A DNA stretch of 64,000 bases from Acidilobaceae archaeon (GCA_027037535.1 JALVZQ010000005.1:62001-126000); one strand, 5' to 3'. Shown: positions 45,289 through 55,170, counted from the stretch's first letter. Numbers and translations are program-made. Notes: generated from the sequence alone by a model not told the origin.

Positions 45289-46197
45289 ATGAGTCGACAA
45301 CTCACCGCAACACAACTCGAAATTCTAAAGACACTGATAGAACTCTACGAAAAAAAGAAACGAATGATAAAGAGTAGAGAAGTAGCAGAATACCTCAACA
45401 AAGACGAAGGAACAGTTAGAAACATCATTATGTGGCTCCGAGGCATGGGTCTTGTGGATAGCCGTACCGGACCTAGCGGAGGCTATGTACCTACGATCAA
45501 GGCATACCAGTTGCTTTCAGGAGAACTTCCTGTATTCGCAGCCGGATACGGTGAAGCCTTCGTAGACACCGTTGAAGGAACAGTCAAACTAGTTGTTCAA
45601 AGACTAGAGATAATGAACCTCTTATCCGGGCATAATGTAAAAGCCCTATTACAAGTAGGAGGATCTATTACAAAAATACAGAAAGGAAACATAATAAAAG
45701 TCGTTGGATATCCCCGCGGAAGAATATTCATATCCGGCAAAGTAAACCAGGTTAATCCTGTCGCCGGAGAACTCCTCGTGGATGTGCAAAAGATGGTTGT
45801 TATACCCGATGAGATAGTGGGAAAGATTGCCAGTAGGAGACTGATAAAGATAAAGGAAAACATGACGATACGGCATGTCGCCAAGACCCTGTACAAGTAT
45901 GGTATTAGAGGTGCACCCGTAGTCGATAATAAGAACAAGGTCGTCGGCTTTATAACAATGACCGATATAGCTAGGGTAATAGGCGAGGGAGGGGGGCTAG
46001 AGGAGCCTGTTAGTAAATATATGAAGCGTCACGTGTTCACAATCAGAGAGAACGAGAGTATAGTGGAGGCCATGAGACTAATGGACTATCATAGCGTGGG
46101 AAGACTACTTGTCGTAGATAATAAAGGCGACCCTGTGGGCATAATTACGAGAACTGATATTCTAAGATTCATTGTGGGTCTGGGGGAGGGTCTCTAG
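45289..46197 (+). CDS. Winged-helix CBS-domain transcription regulator
   Basis: A 302-residue protein. The N-terminal winged helix (~5-65, with KSREVAEYLNKDEGTVRNIIMWLRG) is followed by a beta-rich middle domain (~75-180) and two CBS domains (MTIRHVAKTLYKYGIRGAPVVD and ESIVEAMRLMDYHSVGRLLVVD), which bind adenosyl nucleotides or related ligands. This is a common archaeal type of ligand-sensing regulator. It has a clear AAGGTGA ribosome-binding site and a TATA-like AAATTTATATATG around 45220-45233. The end overlaps the convergent helicase gene by 29 bases. Confidence 0.85.
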   Translation: MSRQLTATQLEILKTLIELYEKKKRMIKSREVAEYLNKDEGTVRNIIMWLRGMGLVDSRTGPSGGYVPTIKAYQLLSGELPVFAAGYGEAFVDTVEGTVKLVVQRLEIMNLLSGHNVKALLQVGGSITKIQKGNIIKVVGYPRGRIFISGKVNQVNPVAGELLVDVQKMVVIPDEIVGKIASRRLIKIKENMTIRHVAKTLYKYGIRGAPVVDNKNKVVGFITMTDIARVIGEGGGLEEPVSKYMKRHVFTIRENESIVEAMRLMDYHSVGRLLVVDNKGDPVGIITRTDILRFIVGLGEGL

Positions 46198-48832
46198 TTC
46201 TAGTCTTTGCCTCAAGTATTTTCATTATTTTCATGTGTAGTAGGCTCAGAATCCTCTTTCTATCCTCCATTAGAACCACATCACTATATCCTTTTACGAC
46301 AATGCCGTGTGCGAAGGGAGATGGTACAGGTAGCGGTCCTCGGATCTCTATCTTTATATCTCCTCTCTTTATCTTCTCGACGACCTCTTCTAGGTGGATT
46401 ATATCCATATAGTCCTCCAGTATCTCTCGGTAGGTCTCGTTGACAGGCGGTATCCTCTGGTTCCTCTCCAATAGAATTTCTAATAGTTTCTGTGCACTGA
46501 GCTGTAGCCTCTCCGGACTCCTCTCGTATCCCTTGTATCTCCTTAATATCATGAAGCTTCGTTGTGCCACGTGTCTAAATCTTCTTTTCATTAGTTCAGT
46601 GCGTGATAACGCGTTCTCTAATAGACTTCTTAGATTCGAGTTTATTGTTTCATTGAATATTGCCTTAATCTCATTGATCGTGAGTTCTTTTTCTATTGTG
46701 TGCATGAATCCGTTATCGGTTACTGTAACTCTTACTGGTACTCCGAGCTTGTTGCTCATAATGTACGCTACTGCCCTGCTGAATGCGTCGTTTACCCTTC
46801 TGCCGTAGAGTGTGTGGTATACTATGTTGTGGCCGTATTCGTCTTTGAAATGTTCTATGAGTATGAGGTCGTCTCCGGGAACTACTCCTATATAGTCGAG
46901 TTGTTCCCGGATATACTCGATTATTGTTTTGGCGGCGTGTGGCTCGAGCATGTATTCTTCGACTAGTCTCTGATAGGCTTCGTCTTCTTGGCCGTTCTCG
47001 ATTATTCCTGCTATCCATCTCCTGAAACGACCCACTCTTAGGGCACTATCGTAGCTGAGTGGAAGCATTTCACTGAACCAGCTAGGGACTGTTGGTCGTT
47101 CTCCTTCGGCTTGCTCAACGATTATTCTTATGCCTTCGCTTTTGATGAAGCGATATGTTCTTCCTCCTAGTACGAAGACATCTCCTTTATCGAGTATTTC
47201 TGCGAATTCTTCTTCGACGTTTCCAACGAATTTTCCGTCTTTTGTCACTACGTATATCTTGGCTTCGTCCGGTATGGTACCACTGTTTAAGAAGTATATC
47301 ATTCGTGCACTCCGTTTTCTACCAAACACTCCCTCTTCTTCATCGTACCAGAGTTTGCTGTATACTTTCTCGTTTTCTAGGTCATGTTTCCCGGCAAGAT
47401 ATTCTAGTACTTCCATGAATTCCTCTAGTGTCAGGTCCCGGTACGGGTATGCTCTCTTAACGACTCTGTATGCTTCCTCGACTCTCCACTTCTTCTCAAT
47501 ACTCATACCTACTATGTGTTGGGCTAGGACGTCTAGTGGTTTTCTCGGGATCCTAACCCTGTCTATGTGTCTATCCATAGCGGATTTTGCGAGAACAGTG
47601 CATTCTACTAGATCGTCTCTGTCAACTACGATGACTCTTCCCTTGCTGACTTGTTGTATGTGGTGGCCTGCTCTTCCGATCCGTTGGAGTAGTCTACTCA
47701 CGCTTTTTGGACTGCTTAGGAGTACTACGAGCTCGATGTAGCCTATGTCTATTCCTAGCTCGAGACTTGTACTTGACACTACTACTTTTAGTTCTCCCCG
47801 TTTAAGCTTGTTTTCAACCTCGAGCCTAGTGGACCTGCTAAGGCTGCTGTGGTGTGCCTCTATCATGTCTGCGTCTACGATGCCCAGTTCCTCGGAGAGG
47901 AGTTTTTTGAGCTTGAAAACGACTCTTTCCGTCGCGCTCCTCGTATTAGTGAATATTAGTGTTGTCTTGTGTTTTTGTATGAGCTCGGCTAGTTTCCTGT
48001 AGATAGCCTCGTTCACTTTATCTGCTGGATCGTGTATTAGGTCCACTTCCGGGGCCAGTACTCGTATATCTATTGGTTTTGAGAACCGCGCGTCTACTAT
48101 CTTTACTGGGCGTGGTGTTCCATTGTCCGTGTATCCTGCTAGGAATAATGCCACTTCTTCTAGGGGAGCTATTGTTGCACTCATTCCGATTCTTTGTAGC
48201 TGGCCTCCTTGTTCTTCTACGAGATAGTTTAGCCTCTCAACGCTTAAGGATAGATGTGTTCCTCTCTTACTTGAAGCCATTTCATGTATTTCGTCAATGA
48301 TTATCCATTTTGCTGTGGCTAGCTTTTGCGAGAATTTTGGCGCTACTAGTGATATCGCGAGGCTTTCTGGGGTTGTTATAAGAATATGTGGGGGTTTTCT
48401 TAGCATTTTCTGTTTTACGTGGCTTGGTGTATCGCTTGTTCTAACCATTATCCTGACGTTTCCTACCTCGTATCCCATTTCGTTGGCTTTTGTGGTTATT
48501 TCTTGGAGTGGCCTGATGAGGTTTTTCTCCATGTCATTGTTTAATGCGCGTAGAGGGCTAACATACACTGCGTATATTTTGTCTTCGAGTTCTCCTCTCT
48601 CGTCGAGCAATAGTAGCTCGTTTAGTATCCATAGGAAGGCGGCTAGTGTTTTTCCTGTTCCTGTCGGACTGGAGATAAGTACGTTCCATCCCTGCTTGAT
48701 TAGTGGTATGGCTTGGCGTTGTGGTTCTGTGAATGACCCGTATTTTTCCTTGAACCATTCTGAGATGTAGGGTCTGAGCATTGATAGTATCTCGGTATCC
48801 GTGTTCTTTCGTTGTTGTCTGCTTGCCAGCAT
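46169..48832 (-). CDS. Lhr-family DEAD/H-box ATP-dependent helicase
   Basis: An 887-residue superfamily 2 helicase. Motif I is SPTGTGKTLAAF, motif II DEIHEMA, motif III MSATIAP, motif VI QRIGRAGHH. After the RecA domains come a winged helix and the long Lhr-type C-terminal region, shorter than bacterial Lhr (about 1500 residues) but normal for archaeal Lhr, which translocates 3' to 5' on DNA or RNA:DNA. The C-terminus overlaps the convergent CBS gene. The start is ATG at 48832. It probably acts in DNA repair or replication restart. Confidence 0.92.
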   Translation of the reverse strand: MLASRQQRKNTDTEILSMLRPYISEWFKEKYGSFTEPQRQAIPLIKQGWNVLISSPTGTGKTLAAFLWILNELLLLDERGELEDKIYAVYVSPLRALNNDMEKNLIRPLQEITTKANEMGYEVGNVRIMVRTSDTPSHVKQKMLRKPPHILITTPESLAISLVAPKFSQKLATAKWIIIDEIHEMASSKRGTHLSLSVERLNYLVEEQGGQLQRIGMSATIAPLEEVALFLAGYTDNGTPRPVKIVDARFSKPIDIRVLAPEVDLIHDPADKVNEAIYRKLAELIQKHKTTLIFTNTRSATERVVFKLKKLLSEELGIVDADMIEAHHSSLSRSTRLEVENKLKRGELKVVVSSTSLELGIDIGYIELVVLLSSPKSVSRLLQRIGRAGHHIQQVSKGRVIVVDRDDLVECTVLAKSAMDRHIDRVRIPRKPLDVLAQHIVGMSIEKKWRVEEAYRVVKRAYPYRDLTLEEFMEVLEYLAGKHDLENEKVYSKLWYDEEEGVFGRKRSARMIYFLNSGTIPDEAKIYVVTKDGKFVGNVEEEFAEILDKGDVFVLGGRTYRFIKSEGIRIIVEQAEGERPTVPSWFSEMLPLSYDSALRVGRFRRWIAGIIENGQEDEAYQRLVEEYMLEPHAAKTIIEYIREQLDYIGVVPGDDLILIEHFKDEYGHNIVYHTLYGRRVNDAFSRAVAYIMSNKLGVPVRVTVTDNGFMHTIEKELTINEIKAIFNETINSNLRSLLENALSRTELMKRRFRHVAQRSFMILRRYKGYERSPERLQLSAQKLLEILLERNQRIPPVNETYREILEDYMDIIHLEEVVEKIKRGDIKIEIRGPLPVPSPFAHGIVVKGYSDVVLMEDRKRILSLLHMKIMKILEAKTRTRDPPPDPQ

Positions 48833-49027
48833 TGTTGTTTGACCTCCTTGATCCGTGTATTCTAGTGTTTTGCCTGGTTGCTTCTTCCAGGTCAGAGTTT
48901 ATAGATGGTATTACTATATTCTATTATCATGATTTATGTTACTTTCATTGTTCTATCCAAACATTTATCGCTATGTTATTACCTAATAATTATATGTGGA
49001 GAGGAAAACAAGGAGGTGTACTACACC

Positions 49028-49780
49028 ATGGTGGATAGGGTGAGAACAGGCATACCCGGGCTAGACGAGATACTCTATGGCGGAATCCCACGCCGTAACG
49101 TTGTACTCCTCAGCGGCGGCCCAGGCACTGGAAAATCGATATTCAGCTACCAGTATCTCTGGAATGGGCTGAAAAACGGAGAACCAGGAGTATTCGTTGC
49201 CCTAGAGGAGCACCCGGTACAAGTAAGGCTGAACATGAGCCAGTTCGGATGGGACGTTAGACCCTATGAGAACAGAGGATTATTCGCCATAGTAGATGCG
49301 TTTACAGGAGGAATCGGAGAAGCCGCAAAGAGAGAGCGATACGTGGTCAGAGACCCCGAGGACGTCGGCTTACTGGTGGACGTGCTCAAACAGGCCATTA
49401 GAGACATCAATGCTCAAAGAGTAGTAATAGACTCGGTATCCACACTATATCTAGCAAAACCGGCACTAGCTAGGAGAACAGTGATGCTGCTTAAGAGAGT
49501 CTTAAGCGGGCTTGGAACAACCAGTATCCTTGTTAGCCAAGTCAGTGTCACGGAGAGAGGTTTTGGAGGCCCCGGCGTTGAACACGCCGCCGACGGCATT
49601 ATCAGACTAGACCTAGACGAGATAAACGGTGAGCTCGTACGAAGCATAATTATATGGAAGATGAGGGGGACGAGGCATAGCATGAGACGCCACCTGTTCG
49701 AGATAACTGATAAGGGCATAATCGTGTATCCAGACAAAATAGTCAGAGTAGGTAGAACCTTCGCCATAGAAAGAATCTAA
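49028..49780 (+). CDS. KaiC-like RecA-fold ATPase
   Basis: A 250-residue single-domain KaiC/GvpD-type ATPase from ATG 49028, which has GGAGGTG nine bases upstream; the open frame extends 41 codons further but that part is T-rich leader. The start [23 protein letters not shown], Walker [10 protein letters not shown] and Walker B RVVIDSVS are canonical. The C-terminal part has the usual Arg/Lys-rich [11 protein letters not shown]. Archaeal single KaiC domains have been linked to signalling, but the role here is unknown. It is divergent from the Lhr helicase; IMPDH-like gene follows 62 bases later. Confidence 0.88.
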   Translation: MVDRVRTGIPGLDEILYGGIPRRNVVLLSGGPGTGKSIFSYQYLWNGLKNGEPGVFVALEEHPVQVRLNMSQFGWDVRPYENRGLFAIVDAFTGGIGEAAKRERYVVRDPEDVGLLVDVLKQAIRDINAQRVVIDSVSTLYLAKPALARRTVMLLKRVLSGLGTTSILVSQVSVTERGFGGPGVEHAADGIIRLDLDEINGELVRSIIIWKMRGTRHSMRRHLFEITDKGIIVYPDKIVRVGRTFAIERI

Positions 49781-49842
49781 CATTAGAACAAAATATCACG
49801 TTATAATACCCTACCATCTTCTTTCCCAATCGGTGCAATATA

Positions 49843-51105
49843 GTGAGAATCATAGAATACATTACTTTCGACGACGTCGTCATAGTTCCGAGAAAAGCAC
49901 CTGTCGATCCCCAATACGTTGTTCTCGAATCTAATATCACGCGCAATCACAGGATTAGCGTCCCGATTCTATCTAGCCCGATGGATACTGTTACCGAGCA
50001 GGATCTAGCTATAGAGATGTCTAGACTAGGCGGGGTCGGAGTAGTCCATAGGAACATGAGTAAAAGTGAACAAGCCGATATGATACGAAGTGTGAAGAAC
50101 GCATCTCCAGACTTCAAATATTTATTTAATACTATTAACATAAACGAGCTGGATAAATCGAATCTCCGATCCGACAAACCCCTGATTATAACAAGCGACG
50201 ATACTCCTACCGGAGTCTATGTTCCAACAAACATCCTTTCACCTGCATTGATTGAGAAAATAGATCTTGTACTACGATTACTCCGAACCGGACTGGTCAA
50301 GCCCAGCTTAGATAATAACGGGAAATTACTAGTAGGAGCAGCTATAAGTCCTTTCGACTCCAAGAGAGCAGAGGCCCTAGAAAAAGCTGGTGCAGATTTT
50401 CTCGTAACCGATATCGCACACCTCCATAATATTGAGGCGCTTAGCGCCTTAGGGAAACTAGCTAAGAAAGTATCTATAGACATTGTTGCAGGCAATGTCG
50501 GGACTAGGGAGGCCGCTCTAGATATTTTGACCACTGTGGAGAATGTCTCTGGGTTAAGAATCGGTATATCAAGCGGGAGTATATGCTCAACAGGTGTCGT
50601 AGCTGGGGCAAGCGTTCCTACCCTGACGGCTGTCATGAATGCTAGGGAAGCGTTAGAGGAGCTAGGCCTATTCGGGAGGATACCTATTATAGCGGATGGA
50701 GGAATACGTGGACCAGGTGAAGCCGCTAAGGCTATTGTAGCCGGGGCAAGCGCTGTAATGAGTGGAAGACTCTTCGCCGGAACAGATGAGGCATCGTCCC
50801 TTCTAGTGAGGGTCGGCGGCAAACTCTATAAGACCTATAGGGGGATGGCCAGTGCCGGGGCTATGAAGAGGAGGCATGCGGCAGACCGATATAGCAGGCC
50901 TAGCAAACAGTTAGAAGAAGGAGTCGAGGGACTGGTCCCGTATGAAGGGCCATTAGTAAAGGTTATGAGCCGCATGTTCTTTGGTCTACAAGCATCCCTG
51001 GGATACGCAGGCGCATCACGTATAGAGGAGGCATGGAACGGGATACTAGCACGGGTATCACCGCTTGGTGCTAAGGAGATTAATCCCCACGACCTAGTAA
51101 AATGA
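49843..51105 (+). CDS. IMP dehydrogenase/GMP reductase family protein without CBS domains
   Basis: A 420-residue TIM-barrel protein. The N-terminus (TFDDVVIVPRKAPVDP), the VVHRNMSKSEQA segment, the Cys loop SSGSICSTGVV with Cys248, and the IIADGGIRGPGEAAKAIVAGA and YRGMASAGAM motifs identify the IMPDH/GMPR family. Two things differ. The CBS pair found in most IMPDHs is missing and replaced by ~60 residues with no CBS motif. And the loop reads SICSTGV, not SICTTR. The catalytic Cys and the flap (RHAADRY) are kept. GTG at 49843 is the start. It could be GMP reductase, a CBS-less IMPDH, or a related enzyme. Confidence 0.8.
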   Translation: MRIIEYITFDDVVIVPRKAPVDPQYVVLESNITRNHRISVPILSSPMDTVTEQDLAIEMSRLGGVGVVHRNMSKSEQADMIRSVKNASPDFKYLFNTININELDKSNLRSDKPLIITSDDTPTGVYVPTNILSPALIEKIDLVLRLLRTGLVKPSLDNNGKLLVGAAISPFDSKRAEALEKAGADFLVTDIAHLHNIEALSALGKLAKKVSIDIVAGNVGTREAALDILTTVENVSGLRIGISSGSICSTGVVAGASVPTLTAVMNAREALEELGLFGRIPIIADGGIRGPGEAAKAIVAGASAVMSGRLFAGTDEASSLLVRVGGKLYKTYRGMASAGAMKRRHAADRYSRPSKQLEEGVEGLVPYEGPLVKVMSRMFFGLQASLGYAGASRIEEAWNGILARVSPLGAKEINPHDLVK

Positions 51106-51120
51106 TAGTGGGGTCGTAAA

Positions 51121-51561
51121 ATGTATGAGATGTTCCCAGCACAGCTAGGACGAGTGTTTTTCGTGAAGATCAAGGAAGGCACTAGTCCCCACCAAGCAAT
51201 AGAGAGTTTCCTAGCAGATAATGGAATATCATTTGCTTACATTGCCGGTATAGGAGCCTTTCACTGGGCCAGGATCGCAGTGTTCAGCCCAGAGGAAAAC
51301 AAGTATTATCCGGTTGACGTCGAGGCAGAGCCTGGCAGAGTTCTCGAGGCACTATCAGTTAAGGGAAACAGTATCCTTGGGCCTGACGGTGTATATTATA
51401 CTCACCTACACGTAACACTGGCAAAGAAGCCGGATCAAGTTGTAGGAGGCCACTTAATTGACGGACGAGTTAGACCATTCCTCGAACTAGCAATATTCGA
51501 GCTGGGAGGAAATATTGATGACGCAAGACGCCTCTTCAAGCACAGGTGGGGCGAACAATAA
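51121..51561 (+). CDS. PPC-domain (DUF296) protein
   Basis: A 146-residue protein of the plant and prokaryote conserved (PPC/DUF296) domain, which forms trimers and in plants is found in AT-hook DNA-binding proteins. Recognisable segments are KEGTSPHQAIESFLAD, AYIAGIGAFHWARIAVF, the HLHVTLA strand with metal-binding His, and GGHLIDGRV. The ATG at 51121 follows the IMPDH-like gene by 15 bases. The 3' end overlaps the next gene by 47 bases. Archaeal function is unknown. Confidence 0.85.
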   Translation: MYEMFPAQLGRVFFVKIKEGTSPHQAIESFLADNGISFAYIAGIGAFHWARIAVFSPEENKYYPVDVEAEPGRVLEALSVKGNSILGPDGVYYTHLHVTLAKKPDQVVGGHLIDGRVRPFLELAIFELGGNIDDARRLFKHRWGEQ

Positions 51562-52132
51562 CCGTGATTCCACCTGGGGAAACTCTAGAGCCTCAGCACT
51601 AAACCGTTTCAAGAGCCACCTAGAAAAAGGACTAGTTGACAGTGACATAATCGAATTACTTAAACAATTAAATGAGAAGGAATGTCTGTTCACCACGAGC
51701 AGTTGTAGCGGCCGCGTTGTACTGATAAAGGGCGACGATCTACTCGACAAGAAAGGTGCAAGTCTCCTGCATGTATGGCATGATCCTTCAATATGCAGAT
51801 CTGAGATATGCTCGGCTCTAGATTCCGTTAATGAAAATGGGATCTCATGGCTCAGTCTACAGCCACCTATTCTCCATATCGTTACTAGATCACGTGGCCT
51901 AGCAGAGCAAATAGTAAAGTGTGGAAAGTCCGCCGGGTTTAAGCGATCCTGTTATAGAGAACATAGGAGCGGCGGGTTCTTGGTGGAGGTCGCAGCATAC
52001 GATAAAACCCACGTGTTTGCCCGTGATTGTAGAATCATTTTAAAGCTATGCGATATTCTCGAAGAATACAAAAGGAGACTTGATGTTTTCGGGAAGTGTG
52101 TGCTGGAAAAAGTAGATTGCCGATACACATAG
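51515..52132 (+). CDS. taw3: tRNA wybutosine-type methyltransferase Taw3
   Basis: A 205-residue Tyw3/Taw3 protein, the methyltransferase of wyosine synthesis at G37 of tRNA-Phe. The family signature FTTSSCSGRVVLI and the middle segment LLHVWHDPS, together with HIVTRSRGLAEQIVK and SGFKRSCYREHRSGGFLVEV, are present. The first ~25 residues are low-complexity Ser/Asn-rich and overlap the preceding gene, so a later start cannot be excluded. Other wyosine enzymes are not in the window. Confidence 0.88.
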   Translation: MMTQDASSSTGGANNNRDSTWGNSRASALNRFKSHLEKGLVDSDIIELLKQLNEKECLFTTSSCSGRVVLIKGDDLLDKKGASLLHVWHDPSICRSEICSALDSVNENGISWLSLQPPILHIVTRSRGLAEQIVKCGKSAGFKRSCYREHRSGGFLVEVAAYDKTHVFARDCRIILKLCDILEEYKRRLDVFGKCVLEKVDCRYT

Positions 52133-52151
52133 TATCCCGGGAAGCGTCAGT

Positions 52152-53249
52152 CTATATTGATATGACTGGTGTCTCACCAAACTTATCGAGCCATACCTTG
52201 TCACCGGGCTCAACATCCTCGACGGGCACTATTCTTACTCCGAGAGGCCTATTCTTGACCCTGCTACATACTGCTGTGTCAAGTATTAGGCCTGCTACTC
52301 CATTTACACTGGCTGGTACGACTGCGAGATCTAATCCTGCTAGGCATACACATGAGAACCGTGCCAGGTCTCTTGCCGTGGTTTCTAGCTCGGAGACTCG
52401 TGCCTTGAGCTTTAGATCTTCTGCTACCGGCAACTGTACCTCGTTATATCCTATTGTCTTTTTCGCTGATGCGACTTTTTGAAGAATACTGTTTACCTTA
52501 TGTATCCCTGTTAGGAATCCTGGCTCTGGCATTCTGACGCCGGCTACGAGCTCTACTAGGCCGAGGCTTGTCTCCTGCATCCACGGTGCAACACTTAGGT
52601 CGACACCGAGGAATTCTGCTTCCAGCTGTGATGAGGCTATTCTGCCTGCTCTCTCGGCGACACTATAGGCTTCTATAACGCAGTTTTCTAGGCCTTCTAG
52701 ACCATTCCTTCTATAGCAGGATGAGAGGTAGTTAGGATAGGTTAGTGCTACTGCAATACCCTTCTCGTTGGCCCCGGGAGATGCGAGGGGATAGTATGGT
52801 GTTGCTAGTGGCTCTCCATATACGTTTATGCCTAATCTCGTCGCGAGACTTGGATCTCTGTCCGTTAGCTTATGAATAATCTCAGATGCTTTTATCGCAT
52901 ACTCACGGGAGAGATCTTTTGGCATTATAATGCTTGAGAAGATATCATTCTCAACTATAAGAGTATATTTTTCGAATTTAGAGTATGCTTCCTCGAGTCT
53001 GATAGCCCCCATTGACACGAGTATGTGATAGTTGTCTACTAGTTCGGAAACCCGTAGCGCCTTCTCAGCCCATTCTTCTATCCCTAGTCCTTCAATCACT
53101 ATGCGCGTCGTTTCCACCGGATACCCTGTTTCCTCAGAGGCTTTATCCGATGCTTCCAAGGCTTTTGCCGCATATTGTTCTATGACTGTGAGAGGGTCTT
53201 CAAGTGTTTTTAATAGGAGGGTCACCGCCCTGATCTTGTACTCTGCCAT
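52152..53249 (-). CDS. DUF711/UPF0210-type protein
   Basis: About 365 residues from ATG 53249, with GGAGATG upstream; a start ten codons earlier is possible. The protein (YKIRAVTLLLKTLEDPLTVI start; SLGLVELVAGVRMPEPGF; FSCVCLAGLDLAVVP; GVRIVPVEDVEPGDKVWLD) resembles the conserved DUF711 family, a pyruvate-formate-lyase-like fold found in many prokaryotes, with unknown function. It is convergent with taw3, 19 bases between stops. Confidence 0.75.
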   Translation of the reverse strand: MAEYKIRAVTLLLKTLEDPLTVIEQYAAKALEASDKASEETGYPVETTRIVIEGLGIEEWAEKALRVSELVDNYHILVSMGAIRLEEAYSKFEKYTLIVENDIFSSIIMPKDLSREYAIKASEIIHKLTDRDPSLATRLGINVYGEPLATPYYPLASPGANEKGIAVALTYPNYLSSCYRRNGLEGLENCVIEAYSVAERAGRIASSQLEAEFLGVDLSVAPWMQETSLGLVELVAGVRMPEPGFLTGIHKVNSILQKVASAKKTIGYNEVQLPVAEDLKLKARVSELETTARDLARFSCVCLAGLDLAVVPASVNGVAGLILDTAVCSRVKNRPLGVRIVPVEDVEPGDKVWLDKFGETPVISI

Positions 53250-53394
53250 TATTTCATCTCCGAAACATTGTCTAGCCACATATTCCCATATTTAATTAAA
53301 TCCCTAGATTATACCGGTAGTAGTTACTTACAGGCTCCCGGAGAAGCTAGAGAATTCTCCAGGATTACTAATATTATATACTATTTGGCCGGGA

Positions 53395-53439
53395 GAGGCC
53401 CGTTCACAGCTACCCTCACAGAGAGTAGTCGAGGGCCTC
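53395..53439. ncRNA. Candidate structured RNA upstream of the radical SAM gene
   Basis: A GC-rich block in the 250-base gap between divergent genes. GAGGCCC 53395-53401 pairs perfectly with GGGCCTC 53433-53439. Inside, GCTAC around 53409 can pair with GTAGT around 53425, leaving asymmetric internal loops, as in pseudouridine-guide hairpins; no ACA box is visible after it. A second inverted repeat, GGAGAA/TTCTCC, lies at about 53338-53360. Strand uncertain. Confidence 0.35.
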
Positions 53440-53529
53440 GCGGGCCTACCCCATAGATTGTTATTTATGCTTCAGGAGTCTATATCTTGATATGCATTAT
53501 AGTAAGCGTGGAGGAGTGGTCAGCCCGAT

Positions 53530-55098
53530 ATGAGATATAGAAGAGTAGCAATAATCGACGGCTATACAGATGAGCCTGGGGGCCTGGGTGTCCCCCCATA
53601 CTTAGACGTGTATGCAAGATATATTGCCGGGGGCATATGGCTAGTCGATAAGACTCTACCCGTCCATTACTATACGATAGATATGATTAGACGAGACCTT
53701 AAATCCTACACAAGACGGTTAAACACCTATGATTTAGTCATTATCATTGCCGGTGTCGTAGTACCAGGTAGATATCTGGGAGGTAAACCCCTTGAACCTA
53801 ACGAGCTCGTGTTCCTTCTAAGAACTCTGCGTAGACCATTCAAAGTACTTGTGGGCCCCGCCGCTAAATGGGGCTTGGGCTGGGCGGGTGGTAGACCTGC
53901 TTATCCGCCTCGAAGCTTTCTACGTGCCGGTGCAGATGTTCTAGTTACTGGCGATCCCGAAGAATACGTCTATAACCTGCTCATTCATGGCGAGGAACGA
54001 GCGGAGCCCTGGCGTATTAGAGAAAACTATGATTTTGTCAATAAGGTGTCTGTTAGAGGAGCGCCTATCATAAGGCAGCATCCTAACTATGGCCGGAACC
54101 TTGTTATAGAGCTTGAAACATATAGGGGGTGTGCCCGGTGGATCACTGGTGGATGCAGTTTCTGTGTTGAACCTCTCCGTGGCCGCCCATTATCTAGGGA
54201 TAGTTCCGGTATCGTGTCGGAAGTTGAAGCTCTATATAACATGGGAGCTAGGAATTTCCGACTCGGTAGACAGGCAGATATCCTTGTATATGGAAGTGAG
54301 GAGCTCGGCTCTAGCGAATGGCCTAGACCAAATCCCAGAGAGTTGGAAAAACTCTTCTACGGCATTAGAAAGGTAGCTCCTAGACTCGAAACCCTACACA
54401 TCGATAATGTAAATCCTGGAACGATTGTTCGACATGTCGAGGCGTCTATCGAGGCGTTAAAAATCATAGTAAGGTATCATACTCCGGGAGATGTGGCTGC
54501 TTTTGGGCTCGAGTCTGCTGATCCACGTGTTGCTAGTCTAAACAATTTGAATGTTGATGGGGACACTGTTATTGAGGCTGTCAGGATAGTTAACCGGGTT
54601 GGTAGAGTACGGGGAGATAATGGATTGCCTCATCTCCTTCCGGGTCTTAACTTCATACTGGGTCTCCCTGGTGAGACTCGGAAAACTTATGAATTGAATA
54701 GACGTGTATTAGAGCGTATTCTTGAGGAAAAACTGCTTGTTAGGAGAGTTAATGTTAGGAGGCTTCTTCCTCTTCCATCTACACGAGTATTTAGGATGAG
54801 GCATGGTGTTAGGAGTAGGCTTGAGAAACATGCTCGTTCCTTCGTTTATTTTGTTAGGAATGTTTTTGAAAGAGAGATGCTTAAACTAGTGGTTCCTAGT
54901 GGATCTATTCTTAGGGGTCTTTGGGTCGAGTCTTGTTCTGATGGTTATTGTTATGCGAGGCAGCCGGGCTCGTATCCTTTAACTGTTGTTGTGAGAGGTA
55001 GTTATCCTATATTGTCGTATATCCCGGAGGTCAGGATTGCTCGTGTTCATAGCTCTAGGAGTCTGTTCGGTGAGGTTCTTGATGTGAGGCTAATATAG
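53530..55098 (+). CDS. Radical SAM protein (COG1031-like)
   Basis: A 522-residue archaeal radical SAM protein. The first ~190 residues look like a Rossmann-type, B12-binding-like domain (VAIIDGYTDEPGGLG start, LVIIIAGVVVPGRY). The iron-sulfur motif is Cys201, Cys209, Cys212: spacing Cx7CxxC instead of the standard Cx3CxxC. The rest of the barrel (FRLGRQADILVY, FGLESADPRV, NFILGLPGETRKTY) is normal for the MiaB/ELP3-like group. The C-terminus is a TRAM-like strand set (VRIARVHSSRSLFGEVLDVRL). The substrate is unknown; a tRNA methylthiotransferase-like role is possible. Confidence 0.8.
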   Translation: MRYRRVAIIDGYTDEPGGLGVPPYLDVYARYIAGGIWLVDKTLPVHYYTIDMIRRDLKSYTRRLNTYDLVIIIAGVVVPGRYLGGKPLEPNELVFLLRTLRRPFKVLVGPAAKWGLGWAGGRPAYPPRSFLRAGADVLVTGDPEEYVYNLLIHGEERAEPWRIRENYDFVNKVSVRGAPIIRQHPNYGRNLVIELETYRGCARWITGGCSFCVEPLRGRPLSRDSSGIVSEVEALYNMGARNFRLGRQADILVYGSEELGSSEWPRPNPRELEKLFYGIRKVAPRLETLHIDNVNPGTIVRHVEASIEALKIIVRYHTPGDVAAFGLESADPRVASLNNLNVDGDTVIEAVRIVNRVGRVRGDNGLPHLLPGLNFILGLPGETRKTYELNRRVLERILEEKLLVRRVNVRRLLPLPSTRVFRMRHGVRSRLEKHARSFVYFVRNVFEREMLKLVVPSGSILRGLWVESCSDGYCYARQPGSYPLTVVVRGSYPILSYIPEVRIARVHSSRSLFGEVLDVRLI

Positions 55099-55170
55099 TT
55101 TATAGTCCTTATTGTTGCGATTGCTTTGACCTAGGTAAAGTTCGTTATCTATAATAACTTTTAACAACAA

